Shown piece by piece: positions 1-14,280 of a stretch of 64,000 nt of DNA; position 1 is the stretch's first letter; every line of letters starts with the position of its first letter. Origin of the DNA: Syngnathus acus (lineage: Eukaryota > Chordata > Actinopteri > Syngnathiformes > Syngnathidae); the NCBI RefSeq assembly GCF_901709675.1, contig NC_051092.1, forward strand, positions 2,858,491 to 2,922,490. The letters are read 5' to 3'. The notes beneath the pieces were generated by a model. That model was given only the letters and a program-made list of their open reading frames with translations, made no database searches and was not told where the DNA came from. Made by a program: the position numbers and the translations under genes.

Positions 1-1
1 C

Positions 2-2109
<2,108 letters not shown>

Positions 2110-2943
2110 AGAAGACACAAGATGACGATGGTGGTGCAGGTGGCGGTGTGTGTGTGTGTGTTGTGAGGGAGGGAGGGGCTGCTTGCTGGAGGTGACGATT
2201 CAATGATTTTAGCTGCTTCTTCTTTTTATTTGCGCTGAAGGAATATTGGAAGGACAAAAAAAAACTGTGAATTATTCCCTCCCTCATTTCACCCCCGCCC
2301 CCCCGCGTTAAAAAAAGACACCCATCCACTGACTGAACTGAAAAGTGTTTTTTGTAACGAAAGCAAGAACAACAACAAAAAAGGAAAACGCGGGATTTTG
2401 TTGAGGAAATTTTAAGTATTAAGTGCATTTTTTTTTGGTTTCGAAAAAGGAAGGGAATTTTGTTTTTATTCACGTGTCCTGTGTCCAAATGTATAGCTGT
2501 GTGCGTGCTTGCGTGCGTGCGTGGGTGCGTGTGTGTTTTGTACTTTCCTCCTCCATTTTCGTTTTTTGTTTGTTTTCTCTGGTTCCAAACCGGCTTAATA
2601 TGTGACTGTGTTGTACACAGGTGGTTGTGTTTTTTTTTCCATTCACGTGAAGAATAATGTGTACAAACAAACGGGGGAAAAGGAGAGGAATTAAAACCAC
2701 AGCAATAGGAGTTGTTCGAGACTTTTTTTGGTCCATCTGTAGAAGCTTCATGCTTGCAAGCGCACTTACGGTCCCAACGAGCCCCTATGAATAATCTTGC
2801 ATCATTTGTCCTCGTTGAACAATTGGCAGCCTTTATCTTTCCTTGAGAATATTATTATATCGACTTGTGATTCCTGGGGAAGGTCAACCAAGTTTAAAAG
2901 CCAAGCCTATGTGGCGTTTAATAGCAGTATTACATGACGAAAC

Positions 2944-2949
2944 AATAAA
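2944..2949 (+). terminator. candidate proximal poly(A) signal AATAAA
   Basis: A canonical AATAAA hexamer 835 bp after the stop codon. It could support alternative polyadenylation of nr2f2. No strong GU-rich element follows closely, so use is uncertain. Confidence 0.25.
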
Positions 2950-4043
2950 ACAAACGATCCCCTTTTGTCCGAATTAAGTGCCTGACAAGCATGACGCGAT
3001 TTCTCCACAACAACGTGCATGGTGAAAGTGGGGGAATGGTGTGCTTTCTCCCCGATGTGCACCCTTAAGATGAGTGAATCGGCCGTGCAAGCATGCCGAT
3101 GTGGGGCAGTATTGTTGTAAATATAGGTCAACTTGTTTCTTTTCTACCAGCTCTGTGTGGCCCAGAGCAAATGTGTGGTTGCCATCATTTTCGCTCGTCT
3201 TTCCAACGGAGTGTCGGACTCAGCTCGGCTCGGTAGCACTGACGAGTTCTGTACATACATATTATTATTATTAATATTAATTATTATTATGATTACAACC
3301 ACATTTTCTTTGGTTTTGTTTTCTTTTTTTGTTTTTGTTTTTTGGTTTCATGTATATTTAGACTGTGAATGCATGGCCACAGGTCGCTAACCTATTTTAC
3401 CCTATTTGCTATATAAATGTAAATGTTCTTTCTTTTTATTGGGTGAGTGGAGGGACTCGAGGGCGGGGGGGTTGTATAGATATAATCTGTGCGTTCACTA
3501 CACACAAGCCCTTGTATTTAAAGACACACATACACATACACACATACACACACTCAAAAAAGACACAAAGTGAAAATTCATCTTCATATGAGGACTTAGA
3601 AACAGGGTGAGCAGGTTTTTATGGGGTGCTTTGCAGTGTGCGTGCGTGCCTGTGCGTGTGTGTGCGCGCGCACGCGCGTGTGAGCAATTAATTACACACA
3701 CGTATAAAAATTAATTAAGAAAATAACGGGAGCACACAACACACACACATTGTACGCACGCACACACGTGGACCAGAGAATGATACATGATTGTAATTAT
3801 GAACCCACCTTTTTTATATAAATATAAAAAAAATATATGACTGCAGGGTATTGATAACGTATAGATACTTTTTTTTAAAATGATGATCATGATGATGATG
3901 AATTCATTGCAAGTGATACCTGTGAGTGTGTGTGCGCGTGAAAGTTTCTAATAGTTGAACACGATTCTCGTTCGTTCGTTCGTTCGTTTGTTTTGTGTTA
4001 GCTTATTGTACAACGAGCATTCTGCTGTAAATTTGTTCTTGGT

Positions 4044-4049
4044 ATTAAA
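4044..4049 (+). terminator. candidate distal poly(A) signal ATTAAA
   Basis: An ATTAAA variant hexamer lies in a TGTAAAT-rich context, with a T-rich downstream stretch about 35-60 bp later. This is my preferred end of the nr2f2 mRNA. The basis is sequence pattern only. Confidence 0.45.
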
Positions 4050-4275
4050 TTATAATTTATGAATTGGATATCTTTTCATGGCTTTTTTCCTCTCTCACTT
4101 CTTTGTGATGAATGGATGAGTTTGGATTCGTTCCTCTTCCTCCTCACTTTTTATTATACTTTTTAATTGTCCAGCTTTGGTGCATCTCCCCCAAAAGTCA
4201 CCACAAATCCTCCTAAAAAAATGCATCCAGACGTTTTTGTGTGCTTGTGGCTATTCATTATTAGCAGTGTAACTT

Positions 4276-4939
4276 TGACGTCTACTGCTGCTGCTGCGGC
4301 TGTGTTGCGCATGCGTACTTGCTTTACTAATGATGACTCGGATGATGGGCGTCATTTATCGACTATCTGCAATAGTCGTTATGACGTCACCAAATAATCA
4401 CCAAATGACGTTTTTGGATCGGTCACAGAATGATCATGACAACGTCATCATTATTTCCATGATTATTATTTTAACTCTCACGTCAATTCTATTCACGGCC
4501 ATGCGCGTAAGTGACGTAATACGTGAGGCGGTATTTGTTTTCATTTGATTACATTTAAAAACCAAAATCTAAACATTCTTACGTTTAGTGGACATTAGCA
4601 AGTCATATTTATTACTTTTATCAGCCCCCCAAATTATCCCAAATTATAATTGTTACTGTTTTTAAGTGACATAATGTTAACATGTGTTACTGAGAACATT
4701 TTCTCCATCATGACGTACATTTGCACACACACACTGAGTGGAGGTCAGGCCATAAATGTAAGAAAATATCGCCATCTACCCGTCGTGCTCGAAAGTGCAC
4801 ACACCTCGTGAACTGAGTGACCAACTCGCACTCACCCACGGATAAACTTTTTCAGTGTGCTCGTACGGATTGTGAGCCTCAAACTTAATTGATGCGTCTG
4901 CGCATTGGGGACACTTCATTAGGTACGCCTGATGACGTC
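4276..4939. promoter_or_regulatory. cluster of CRE/ATF-type TGACGT sites
   Basis: Eight TGACGT or ACGTCA hexamers lie at 4276, 4382 (full TGACGTCA), 4406, 4442, 4480, 4512, 4711 and 4933, immediately past the inferred end of nr2f2. CREB/ATF/AP-1 proteins bind this core. The density is well above chance for 660 bp. Function is inferred. Confidence 0.3.
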
Positions 4940-5097
4940 CTCCATAAGACGCGTAGGAGAAGAAATTGTTGCGCTGCATTACACTGAGGCGAGTTTATGT
5001 TCAAGCGAACGACATGCGATGCCAAAATAGCTGACAGGTGTAAATCATGATGCGCCACGCTCAATAAATATATTTGGTATTGTTCAGTAAAAAACGA

Positions 5098-5470
5098 AAC
5101 ACTCCAAATGGAGTGTTGTTTTAGTGTTAAGGCAGCAATGTAGCATTTAAATAGTGCAAGTGGATGTAATGTGGATAGTTATAATTCGTGTATTCGAATG
5201 ACAATATCAACTTTCAAAACCAATTTTGAATTATTTCGTAATTATTTCTGTAAGCGTTGCTCGTTCACATAACAAGTGGAGGGGAAATTGACAGTTGGTG
5301 CAAAAATGGGAGTTTATAAAATAGAGGAAAAGGGTGTTGATTTTACTCGATGTTCTTTTGTCATAAAATCATCCGGATCTTGATTTATTTTTTAGTAGAT
5401 GTTATTGAAAAATAATTTAATTCCAGATGATGGTTGTAAATTAGAATTTACACAATTTTTTTCAGTGTAG
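5098..5470. mobile_element. possible decayed non-autonomous DNA transposon
   Basis: The left side has a perfect hairpin, AACACTCC-AAAT-GGAGTGTT, at 5098-5117. The right side ends in ttttttcagtgtag at about 5457-5470, a terminus style shared with positions 14281 and 29381. AT-rich interior. No target-site duplication was identified. Confidence 0.25.
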
Positions 5471-5512
5471 TGTCCACACTAAATAAACACACGCGCACAT
5501 TGATTGCAAGTT

Positions 5513-5615
5513 GCAACCAATCAAAAATTGTCGTGTTTGTAAAGGCGTCCCCCACACTTTGGTGTATTTAAATTGCGCAAAGCGCTCCAGTTAGACAACC
5601 TTGAGTTTCACTTTC
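5513..5615 (+). promoter_or_regulatory. CCAAT / TATTTAAA / C/EBP / ISRE motif group
   Basis: Within about 100 bp there is a CCAAT box (near 5517), a TATA-like tatttaaa (near 5565), a perfect C/EBP palindrome TTGCGCAA (5573-5580), and AGTTTCACTTTC (5604-5615), which on the minus strand reads as an interferon-response-type GAAANNGAAACT. It looks promoter-like, but no downstream gene is visible. Confidence 0.2.
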
Positions 5616-7039
5616 TCATTATTTTCTACAATAGATGGAGAAAAGACCAAACCAAATGAATACAGACTGATAGTTGGTTAAAATGTCACGCACACGCACA
5701 GTAGCACTGCATTATTTATTAAGTCTTGCATTTACAACCAGTGCTCAGAATGACCCTTAAAGCATTTGGAAGCCTTCATAAATATGTTCATATTTTTGGT
5801 TCTTTTATCGTAGCCAATATTTTGTAATTTTATTTTTGCCAGATTTGAGGAAGCATGTTCACGTGTGATATAGAGCAAAAGGGCTAAGCTTTATTTAGAT
5901 ATTGTACTTTAAAATAACCTGCAAATAAATACAATTATTTTTATTTTTAAAACAATTTAAAACATAGATGATCATTTTGTGGATAGTCCACATTCATTTG
6001 TTCATCACCAGTCCTTATGATTTGTCCCCCAGAATTTGGAGATCACGTGTGACATGTCATCCACAACATAAAAAAAAAGAATAGATACAAATAAATAAAT
6101 AAATACTAGTATTGCTCAAGTTGTGGTCATAACTAAACATTATTTATAGCGCATTCAATAACCACCAAAACTCATCTTCATCATCAACATATATTTTGAA
6201 GCTGTTTGTAGGTTTTCACACCACTAATTGCCAGTTTGGAGAATTTGAACGCATGTGGGATTGAGCCCATTTCGGGAAAAAAACAAAAATCTCCAATTTG
6301 AGAGCCCTCAAACCCTTCAGATAGAAGAGGCCCTGCGGGATGCGTTCAATGTACAATTTTGTGACGTCCAAACCAAACCAAACCAAATTTGTCTCGAAGC
6401 GAGTTGTGCTCACAATCTGTTGCTTTAATTTCGGCGTCACTTGGTGAACATCATCATTATTATAATCCATCATCGTCGTAATGACCACAAACAAACCACG
6501 CCTTCACACCCACAGGTGAAAAACAGGCAAAAACGTTTTAGAGTTTTTAGTTGTTGGTTTAGTTTATAATTCACTTTGTGCAAATCAAATGTGCTGAATA
6601 TGTTATTATTTTCAAATGTTTGTTAAGAAAATGTTTGGTTATCTTTTTTTATTGTGGTAAAATGATCGTGATATATCCAATCTCTGGAGCCTTTTACCTT
6701 GTCATCTGGACGGAATGGAAAAAAATGAATGCGAAAAATACCAATTATCTTTATAATAGAAAATATCAAATTCCTAGTATTTATTCATCTTTTAAAACAC
6801 AGTCTTGCCATTTGATGTACTTCACACACCAAACGTCCAATGCATTTCATTTGCTTCCACTGCCATGTAAAAAAAAAATAGAACAAACATAAATGTATGC
6901 CTTATTATTGTCCTAGAAAAAAAGTGAGTGATAAAAAAAAAATCAATTGTTGTGAGGACTTAAATAGTGAGCCTGTAAATGTGCTGATGATGTACGCTCA
7001 ATTGTGGAGATGACATTACAGGAGGAGAAAGAATACACT

Positions 7040-7260
7040 CGCCCATCCTTGCCTGCCTCTCCCCCTCGTCCTCCTTTCTCGTCCCCCCGCCGCCGAGTGA
7101 CCCCCACAGGACCCGGTGAGTGGCGCCGGGCCCCGTTGCACTAATAACTTGCAAGTGGCGACCACGGCGCTCATGCAGGGCCGGCTGAATGCATGGTGGT
7201 GCAGTACTGGTGGCGTGCTGCAGAGGGCGCGCTTCAGCACCTTTCGCCTCAGCTGTCTGC
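7040..7260. promoter_or_regulatory. GC-richer island with CTCF-like core
   Basis: A compositional island in AT-rich flanks. It contains GCTGCAGAGGGCGCG near 7217-7231, close to the CTCF consensus core on the + strand. TTCAGCACC at 7234-7242 equals the left half of the REST/NRSF site, but the right half is missing. A splice-donor-like CGGTGAGT lies near 7112. Conservation is untested. Confidence 0.3.
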
Positions 7261-8740
7261 TCGCTCTTTCACCCGCTCTTTCACTTGCTTTCCTTTTTAA
7301 TCTTCATTTTTCTATTCATAAATATACGAGATTATTTTTGTCACTTTTATAAAAACAAAAAATCTTTTTTAAAACAAAGAACTCGAAGGAAATCATTTTA
7401 AATTCACTTTTATTCCATCCAAGCAATTTACAAATAAGACGCATTTACTGAGGTAATATTTTACAGTATTACATGGATGGTATAAATGTGACAATTACAT
7501 GCAGATACATCTTAATAAATGACACTATGATGGGAAACGGAATCTAGTCCAGTAATTCAAACTATAGTGAGATATTCAACATTATAAAAAGGCCGATTGG
7601 CCTTCTGAAATTACGTTTAATCGACAGGTATAATTTAAAACTCATCCACACAATATTTAATATGTTAAGTGGCTGACAATTATTTTTAGTTCATCTCGAC
7701 TAGTTTTGATGCGTTCATTTTGTTATTTTTTTAATTAATCGAAATTCATACTTGCTTAGAAAACATGTTTATTTTCTATTCTTTTAATGCATTTCGTTTC
7801 TTTTAACCATATCGACAGCTACAAAGGTGTCTTCAAAAGGTCAAATATTTGTTCAATTGTACAAGTCCAACATGTGCACAGTCTTTTGCTCCAAGCTTTA
7901 CATAATGAATTTCCTCTAATAACTGGCGTTTATTTTTATGGCTGTACGTTTATAATAATGTGTTCAATCCAAACAAAATTAATCCACCTAACGCATTTGT
8001 CTGTTTTTTAAATAACAACGTCTGCTTATGTCAAGACTGTGTGCATTCTCCCTCAAATAATTTAAATATACCAAATTTAAATATTAGAAATACAAATGAA
8101 GAAAAAGATATCGTAAAGCCTTAATTCCAACAAGAATAAAATAAGATCTTTGTGTCAGCATTAATGTCATTGAATGAAAAAATGCAGTGGATTTTGAAGT
8201 TCATTAGAAAACAAATCACAGTAAAGTTTACGTCTTTAAATTTCGACATCACGTGTGCACATTTGTTTGAAACTGTTTAAAGAGATAGCAAAAAATGAAG
8301 AAACTCATAACGAATGTAATAAAATGAAATTGGATTACACTTACAATTTTCTCTCTAAATGTCAGCAAGCTTCAACATGTTTGATTTCAAATACATAAAA
8401 ATGGAGCAAACACAATGTTCTTTAATTATAAGTGTGTAAATGTCAGTGTTGCTCACATTTTTGCTCGGATTTAAAAGGAAAGGACAATTTCAAATCTGCA
8501 AACTACAGCTTTATCTGCAATTTTGCTCAAGTCATTTCAATGTGACGAAGAAAATTCTCCACAAAATGTCATAGTTCTTTTAATTAAACAAAAAAGTAAA
8601 TTTTACACCTGCATTTTTGACATAAAAACGAGAACCACGCCAAGAATATCTTTTAATTGAAGTTAGTTACAATAAACTGCATTGTAAAATAAATCAATTT
8701 CTTTTGCGCTACTAATTTAAAAACATGAGAAGGTGCCATT
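7261..8740. other. intergenic, AT-rich, no gene seen
   Basis: Low-GC noncoding sequence. I see no exon, RNA gene or clear repeat. Confidence 0.6.
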
Positions 8741-8819
8741 AAAAACTCATCCATATGATAGTTTCAACTTTTCAGTCGGACTTTTTTTGTGTGAAATTCC
8801 CAAACGTGCAAAAAAACGA

Positions 8820-9110
8820 GCAACCTGCGAGGTTTGATTTTGTTGTTGTTGTCTTGTCTCCTCTTTGCTGGCTGCCGACGATCGTGCATGTGTGGCGGCG
8901 GCAGCGGCGGACAATAACGCGCCAATTGTCCAGGTTTTGTGACCCAGCAAATGCGAGGGGGGCTCTCGTGGCTTTGCTATGTAATTATGCAAAACACTTT
9001 GCATAAAGACTTTGCCATCCGATCTAATGATAGGAGCCCTCTGCCTTGCATGCGTGGAGCCAACCAGCCGCCGCTGCCGCGCTGCACAAATCACAATCCA
9101 GCAGGTAACA
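8820..9110. promoter_or_regulatory. candidate conserved element with inverted POU octamers
   Basis: This GC-mixed island contains TTATGCAAA-ACAC-TTTGCATAA at 8985-9006, a perfect 9-bp inverted repeat in which each arm contains the octamer core ATGCAAA. Oct/POU homodimers bind paired octamers. A CGG-rich stretch (8894-8910) and polypyrimidine runs surround it. Confidence 0.3.
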
Positions 9111-10205
9111 CACACAAAAACAATCTTGTGTATCTTTCGGAGATCGATATAGCACTGATGCATTCAAATGCAGTCGTTTCCAGTGTACATGAAAGTCGAG
9201 ACACCCTCAAAGGACAAGAAATGAGATCAAGCGAAATCATTTGAAAACATTTAATACCATCCAGAGGCGGAGCTAGGTGGTGGTCAAGGGTGGCCATTAG
9301 AGAAGATGTTGGTTAATTTTTTCACTCAATGACTGTCTTCCATGATACATTTCATGCATTGGATATTCATTTGTTCCTGATGCTAGAACAATGATGATTC
9401 AAAGAGTCAGGAAAAGCCTACTAGAACATCTGAAGTTTATTTTAGTCACTTGTAATGCCGGCAGGTGTGTGCTGACTATCATTTAATGAGTTTTGAATGC
9501 ACATTTGTGCCACCTGATATTTCTTTTTTTTTTTTTATGTACTCACGTGAAAAGATTTGCTTGTTTCCAGTGGCATTTTAACAGTGGAAAACGTTTCGAG
9601 AGAATTTGGTCTCATTTTCTATATTACAAAAACCTGGTTTGACTCTTTATTCCACTCTTGAGCTCATGTTTGTGCCCTCTTACATAGACACAGCAGTGAT
9701 GTGTTCAATAACAATGATTAATATTTTTCAGTGTCTTGAATGCAATAGCAGCGATTTTGGAAGCAGCCTACGCGATCCGTGTGACATCCACGCATGTTTT
9801 TCCTGGCCACGCTTTCCCCAAGCCCTTGAGGTGCACTCCGCCATGCGTGTGTGCACTTAATAAACACTTGCAGAGGTGTGAATCTGAGAGCTTTTGCAGT
9901 AAATGAAGTGCCAGAGGAGCCGGCGAGGAATAAAGACGTGCAGCTGTCAGGGGTCACAAGCGGGCCGAGATTGCTTCCAGACCAAAAGAAAGAAGAAAAC
10001 ACATGTGACCCACTGCTGCATTTCGAGAAGAGATGAGTGAAGGACGGAAGGAAGGAAGAAGACGTGAAGGAGGACTCGTGGCCTTCAACCATGCAAACGT
10101 GACAGATGAATCAATTCGCATTCAAACGTGGCAAACCTGCCATACGTCCGCTTGTATTTTCTTCCAAGTGAAAAGCATTGCCAAGTGGAAAAAGTGTGTA
10201 GAATT

Positions 10206-10303
10206 CATGTCGGGTTTCAAACTAAGGTGGGAGTTTCAAAGTAGGGTCTCGAACTGGGGTTAGGGTTTCAAACAAGGGTTAGGGTTTCAAACTAGGGTTT
10301 GAT
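10206..10303. repeat. short degenerate tandem repeat with TTAGGGTTT
   Basis: About four to five imperfect copies of a roughly 19-bp unit of the form caaacNagggttagggttt. The telomere-like TTAGGG is embedded in a longer unit, so this is a minisatellite and not interstitial telomeric DNA. Confidence 0.6.
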
Positions 10304-12199
10304 ATTGATGCCATCACTGATACTGTGTCTTATGTTACAAGGTGGATTAAATGATTGTATATAATTGTAAATTCTATTCTTCTTTTGTTAAGTGAAATGT
10401 TTGCATGGCTCCAACTTAAATAGCTTAGCATAGCTTTCAGAGCAAATTGTGACTTTGAGAAGAAAGCCCGCGTGGTGTTAGAGAGCTCTGATCTCGGCCG
10501 TGACAGCTTTTGGTCCGATCAGACAGTTGAACATGCCGCTCCCACTGTCACTTTCAATTCTGGTGTGACCCCGCCGTGCCGGGATGGGGGAGAAGTGTCA
10601 CAAAGTGCGATTGAAGGCTCGTATTATCCATCCGACAGCTTCACTCATCTGCACGTAATGACAACAAGAACGTCAATACCAAACGAAAGAAAATTCCACA
10701 GACTGTGTATTGTCAGACTTTTATTTTGAAAATGACCATTTATTGTATTGATAAACAATAAAAGGAACCATAGCAACACAGATTTGTGAAACTTAATGGA
10801 GCGCTAATGTTTGTGAAAGGTGCCATGCTAGCTTGGATGTATGAATTGTGGTAGGTGAAAAAACAAATATACTAGACTGTATTTATACAGTTTATATATC
10901 TAGATACACTATTCATACTTTTGGCATGTGTTGATGACATCATCGATGGTCTGGCATTTCCCCATGTTGCGCTGTGTGTGCGCGAGCACTAATGAATTGT
11001 GACTAGGAGACTGGCTGGCTCCCGCCGCTGACCTCGGCTATTATTAGTGTGACCTCCCTTTGGCTTGACCAACAATAGCAAACAAAAAAACTGTTTTTGA
11101 TATGATTGCAGGGAGTACACTCGGGCTGATGAATCTGTAAGGGTAAAGCATCGGCAGAATACAACTTTTGTTAATTGCTGAGTTTCAGTGCAGCCCAGTG
11201 AATAGAAAAGACTTTCTGTGGCTTTGTGCAACACGCCTGCTTGCCTGCCGGCTCCGGGAGTTTGGGTTTTCATCAGTGGTGGTAGTAGCACAGTGTTGGA
11301 ACAACAGGATCTTTTTAAAACCTCACTCCAACTGCATCAACCGACAGAAAAACGTCTTGCCGGCCGCCATTTTGCTGCACTGCTGCAACGTCAGTTGGTG
11401 AACCATGGCATATAGTGACTTTTGGGACAAAGTTGATTTTTCTTTCCCCCATGTCTTTGTCATTGATAATCACATGACATAAAATAGTCATCAAATTTCA
11501 TTATAAGTAATCCAGTTGGAATCGAACCCGCACACTCTTAACTGTGAGGTGGACGTGCTAACCAAATTATGATAATATTCTATTTCTTACATAACGTTCA
11601 CGAGGCACGTGCAGGCTTGGCATGGATTAAATGAAGCAGCAGGAAGGAGTCACATGACAACACCTGTCTTATTGGCACACATGATCGGCCACTCATCTGC
11701 GCCGCTGACCTCGCCCCTTTCTGTTCCTCCCCACGACCACCGCAGTCAATAAGGTTCACTAAAAGGTTTGTTATGGCCAACAATTTGCGTGGGTGGACTT
11801 TCACACAGAGCACACACCGAGGGGCGGATCGGGTCGCAATTAAAAAGACAATCATTAGACCTTGGCTGACATTTTAAGCAGGGAGCGGCAAAAAAAAAAG
11901 AAGCTTATGAAGACCTCTTTCCATCCAAAGTGAAAAAAAAAATTGAGAGAAAAATATAGAGAAATAATTAAAACAATGCTAGTCAATTTAAAATTAAAAA
12001 AAGAGAAAAGAAAACATTAAAAATACAAAATGTACACCATACTTTAGTATAAATAACATTTTGACATATTGAATAAAAACACAACAATAGTTTAAACACG
12101 ACATGGAGAAAAGCATGAAAAATTTTCCACTAGCAAAGCACAAGCGGTGCAGAAGAGAATCTGCTGATGTGCTGACAATGTGCTAAATGTGTCCGAGTT

Positions 12200-12212
12200 G
12201 AACCTTTGACCT
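12200..12212 (-). promoter_or_regulatory. DR1-like nuclear-receptor site
   Basis: GAACCTTTGACCT reads AGGTCAAAGGTTC on the minus strand: two half-sites separated by one base, the second half with changes. COUP-TF, HNF4 and RXR dimers bind such DR1 elements, so an autoregulatory role at nr2f2 is conceivable but unproven. Confidence 0.3.
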
Positions 12213-12254
12213 CTGCTTTAAGAGGAAAATGATGGGAGTCATCAGCCTCATCCT

Positions 12255-12268
12255 GGGGGGGGGGGGGG
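12255..12268. repeat. poly(G) tract, 14 G
   Basis: A mononucleotide G run in otherwise AT-rich sequence. It is a likely spot for sequencing-length error. Confidence 0.9.
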
Positions 12269-13300
12269 CTAATTATGGGATGGATGATGACTTGAGCTCC
12301 AAGTGTTGTTGTTGTCAACTGGAGCGATCCTTTCATTCTGGCAGACCCTCATTTTTCTCAAAATAGCAAATCTTTTTATTGTTTTAACCTCCCTCACCCC
12401 CTCCCTTTTTAAAAAAAAAAAATTGCTGGCCACATTTGCACTCCTCTGTCCTTCCCCCTTAGTTTTGCAGGTGTCTCCAATTACCTGTTGGTTTGACTCT
12501 TTTTTAGGGAGACTTTTTCTTCACAAGCACAACATGCGAGGACGTCCGTATTGATTGGCAGCAAGTCCACGCACGCACTCGTCGACTCCTCGGCGAGCTG
12601 GTTGGCATTTCATTATAGACGAGAGCAAGAGATAAGTGGCCACAAGGAGAGCGCGGTGAAATGTAGCGTTGCTAAGAGACGGCGAAGGCGCCAAACTTTA
12701 ATCAGGATGCTCGACTCTGACCTTTATGCTAATGAGTTTGTGACAGCCATGAAACAAAAAAATAAATCAAATAATAAACAAATAAGTCAAATCAAAATAA
12801 ATTAATTTTGATGTAGAATCTACGAAAAAAAATTGGAACAGTGCTCTTATTTCTTTTTTAACTTTCCAGGAGGTGCTACTGTGAGTGAGTTTTGGGCAAG
12901 ACATGACCTCTAATGCTTTTCATCTGACATATTTGGCGACATGGAGATGAAGCGGTTGCATGACATTTGGCGGCAAGATTATTCACATGCGAGACCTCGA
13001 CGTGGAGCATCTTTCTTGACCCGAGTGTCATTTAACACAAGCGTGATAATGACGCTATGGAAGGGGGGGTTTGCTTACACAAAGGCCAGGCGAGGTTGCG
13101 ACCTGCCAGAAAGGCCCTATTGGGTCCATCTGAAGAGGACGCCGATAATGGCCTTTTAGGTTTCACCCGCCCCCTCCCACTGCCACCAAAGTCAATCAAT
13201 AGAGCGCTATGAGGTTACTGTATGTGCAACGGTGAGCTAGCTGCACGCCGGCTAATTGGTAAGAAAACTCGAGCGTTAGATGAAATCCATTCAACCAATG

Positions 13301-13593
13301 CTGTAGATCAGAGGTGTCAAACCCATATTTGTCGTTTCCTTCGGAAGGGCCATTATGACTGTCAACCCAAATAAATGTATGAACGTCTCATATTATATAC
13401 AGTATAGGCTACATGCCAAACTGATGACCAACTCGTTTAGACTAGTAAAACCTGTTACAATTTGAATGGTAATAAAAAAAACAGCAACAGCTCAATTTGC
13501 AGTTGTAGTATTGACACAAGGTCAATGCACAATCTGTTTTTGCGGGCCAAATATCTGGCCCACGGACCAGAGTTTTACACCCCTGCTGTAGAT
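13301..13593. mobile_element. hAT-type MITE with 8-bp target-site duplication
   Basis: The element spans 13309-13585 (277 bp). It starts CAGAGGTGTCAAAC and ends GTTTTACACCCCTG, imperfect terminal inverted repeats of the CAGRGGTGTC class. It is flanked by a perfect 8-bp duplication, CTGTAGAT, at 13301-13308 and 13586-13593. Eight-bp duplications and these termini are typical of hAT transposons. No transposase is encoded, so the element is non-autonomous. Confidence 0.85.
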
Positions 13594-14280
13594 TATTCTG
13601 AAAATATGAATTGACCACAGCGTGCTACAGGCTCATTCTGAAGTCCAAATATAATTTGATCAGGCCAACTAAACGCTCCATCCATTAACTGTTTACATCC
13701 GTGTTGAAGTACATTTGTCCATATAGGAAACGTCCCACTTGAAATGTGGAGACAGATTGAAAAAATGCAAATGGGAATTGGGCACTTGGACATACAGTGT
13801 AAATCCATCTGAAGATCTCAGTCCCGCTGTGGTGCTTGCACAGCCACAGGGAGGGAGGGGCGGGGGGAAGGTGGACCGAGGTGAGTAAAGGGAGCGGCGT
13901 TCAAAGCCAGCCTTGTCAATAGTACTCACAGTGGGCCAGGAGAGTGTAATAGCACTTGGCTGATTCCACATTGATATCATATAATCCAGTGTGCCCCCGT
14001 TTCAATATCATATTTATCTAACCTGCTGGGGGACAGGCTAAGGGGCGGCGGCGTCCCCGCTGCTCGGAGCAGACGCGCTACACGGCGCCCTCGTGTATTC
14101 TTATTGATTACTCCCACCCGCACCCCTCGACACCGTAATTTAACTCAGCGGGCGCCGCACTTTAATGCTGGAATTCAAACATTCCAGCCACACTTGAAGA
14201 GACCAAAAAAAATGGACACTTTCAAAATGTGCAGAGCCCTCTCTTAAATGGGATCTGAGGGAAGTGGATCATTTCATGTT
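13594..14280. other. intergenic, no gene seen
   Basis: Noncoding sequence, GC-richer at 14030-14160, which looks like a possible conserved island (caccgtaatttaactcagcg near 14130). No exon recognised. Confidence 0.5.

Larger units (their letters stand above)
2110..4070 (+). other. nr2f2: probable nr2f2 3' UTR
   Basis: Noncoding sequence directly after the stop codon. It contains GT-rich (2142-2162, 2500-2540), ATT-rich (3262-3292), CA-rich (3520-3560, 3736-3775) and GTTC-rich (3969-3990) simple repeats. A Pumilio-type element TGTAAATA is present at 3116-3123. The end is inferred from the ATTAAA hexamer at 4044-4049, followed by a T-rich tract near 4085-4110. An earlier AATAAA at 2944-2949 could give a shorter isoform. 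The exact end needs transcript data. Confidence 0.6.
4071..7030. other. intergenic, AT-rich, start of nr2f2 downstream desert
   Basis: No coding exon recognised. Contents: a run of CRE-type sites (4276-4939), a stub resembling the satellite-element sequence (4908-4930), a possible decayed MITE (5098-5470) and a small promoter-like motif group (5513-5615). The rest is AT-rich with runs of A and T. Confidence 0.6.
9111..13300. other. intergenic, no gene seen
   Basis: Noncoding sequence of mixed composition. It includes a short stretch near 9265-9295 that resembles a degenerate fish DNA-transposon end, TTAGGG-containing repeats (10206-10303), a G14 run at 12255-12268 and a DR1-like site at 12200. 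No exon is supported. Confidence 0.6.

Noticed and set aside
7234-7242. REST/NRSF silencer site
   Set aside because: Only the left half TTCAGCACC is present; the right half is absent at either canonical or extended spacing by eye.
10206-10303. Interstitial telomere
   Set aside because: TTAGGG occurs only as part of a 19-bp unit and not as consecutive hexamers.
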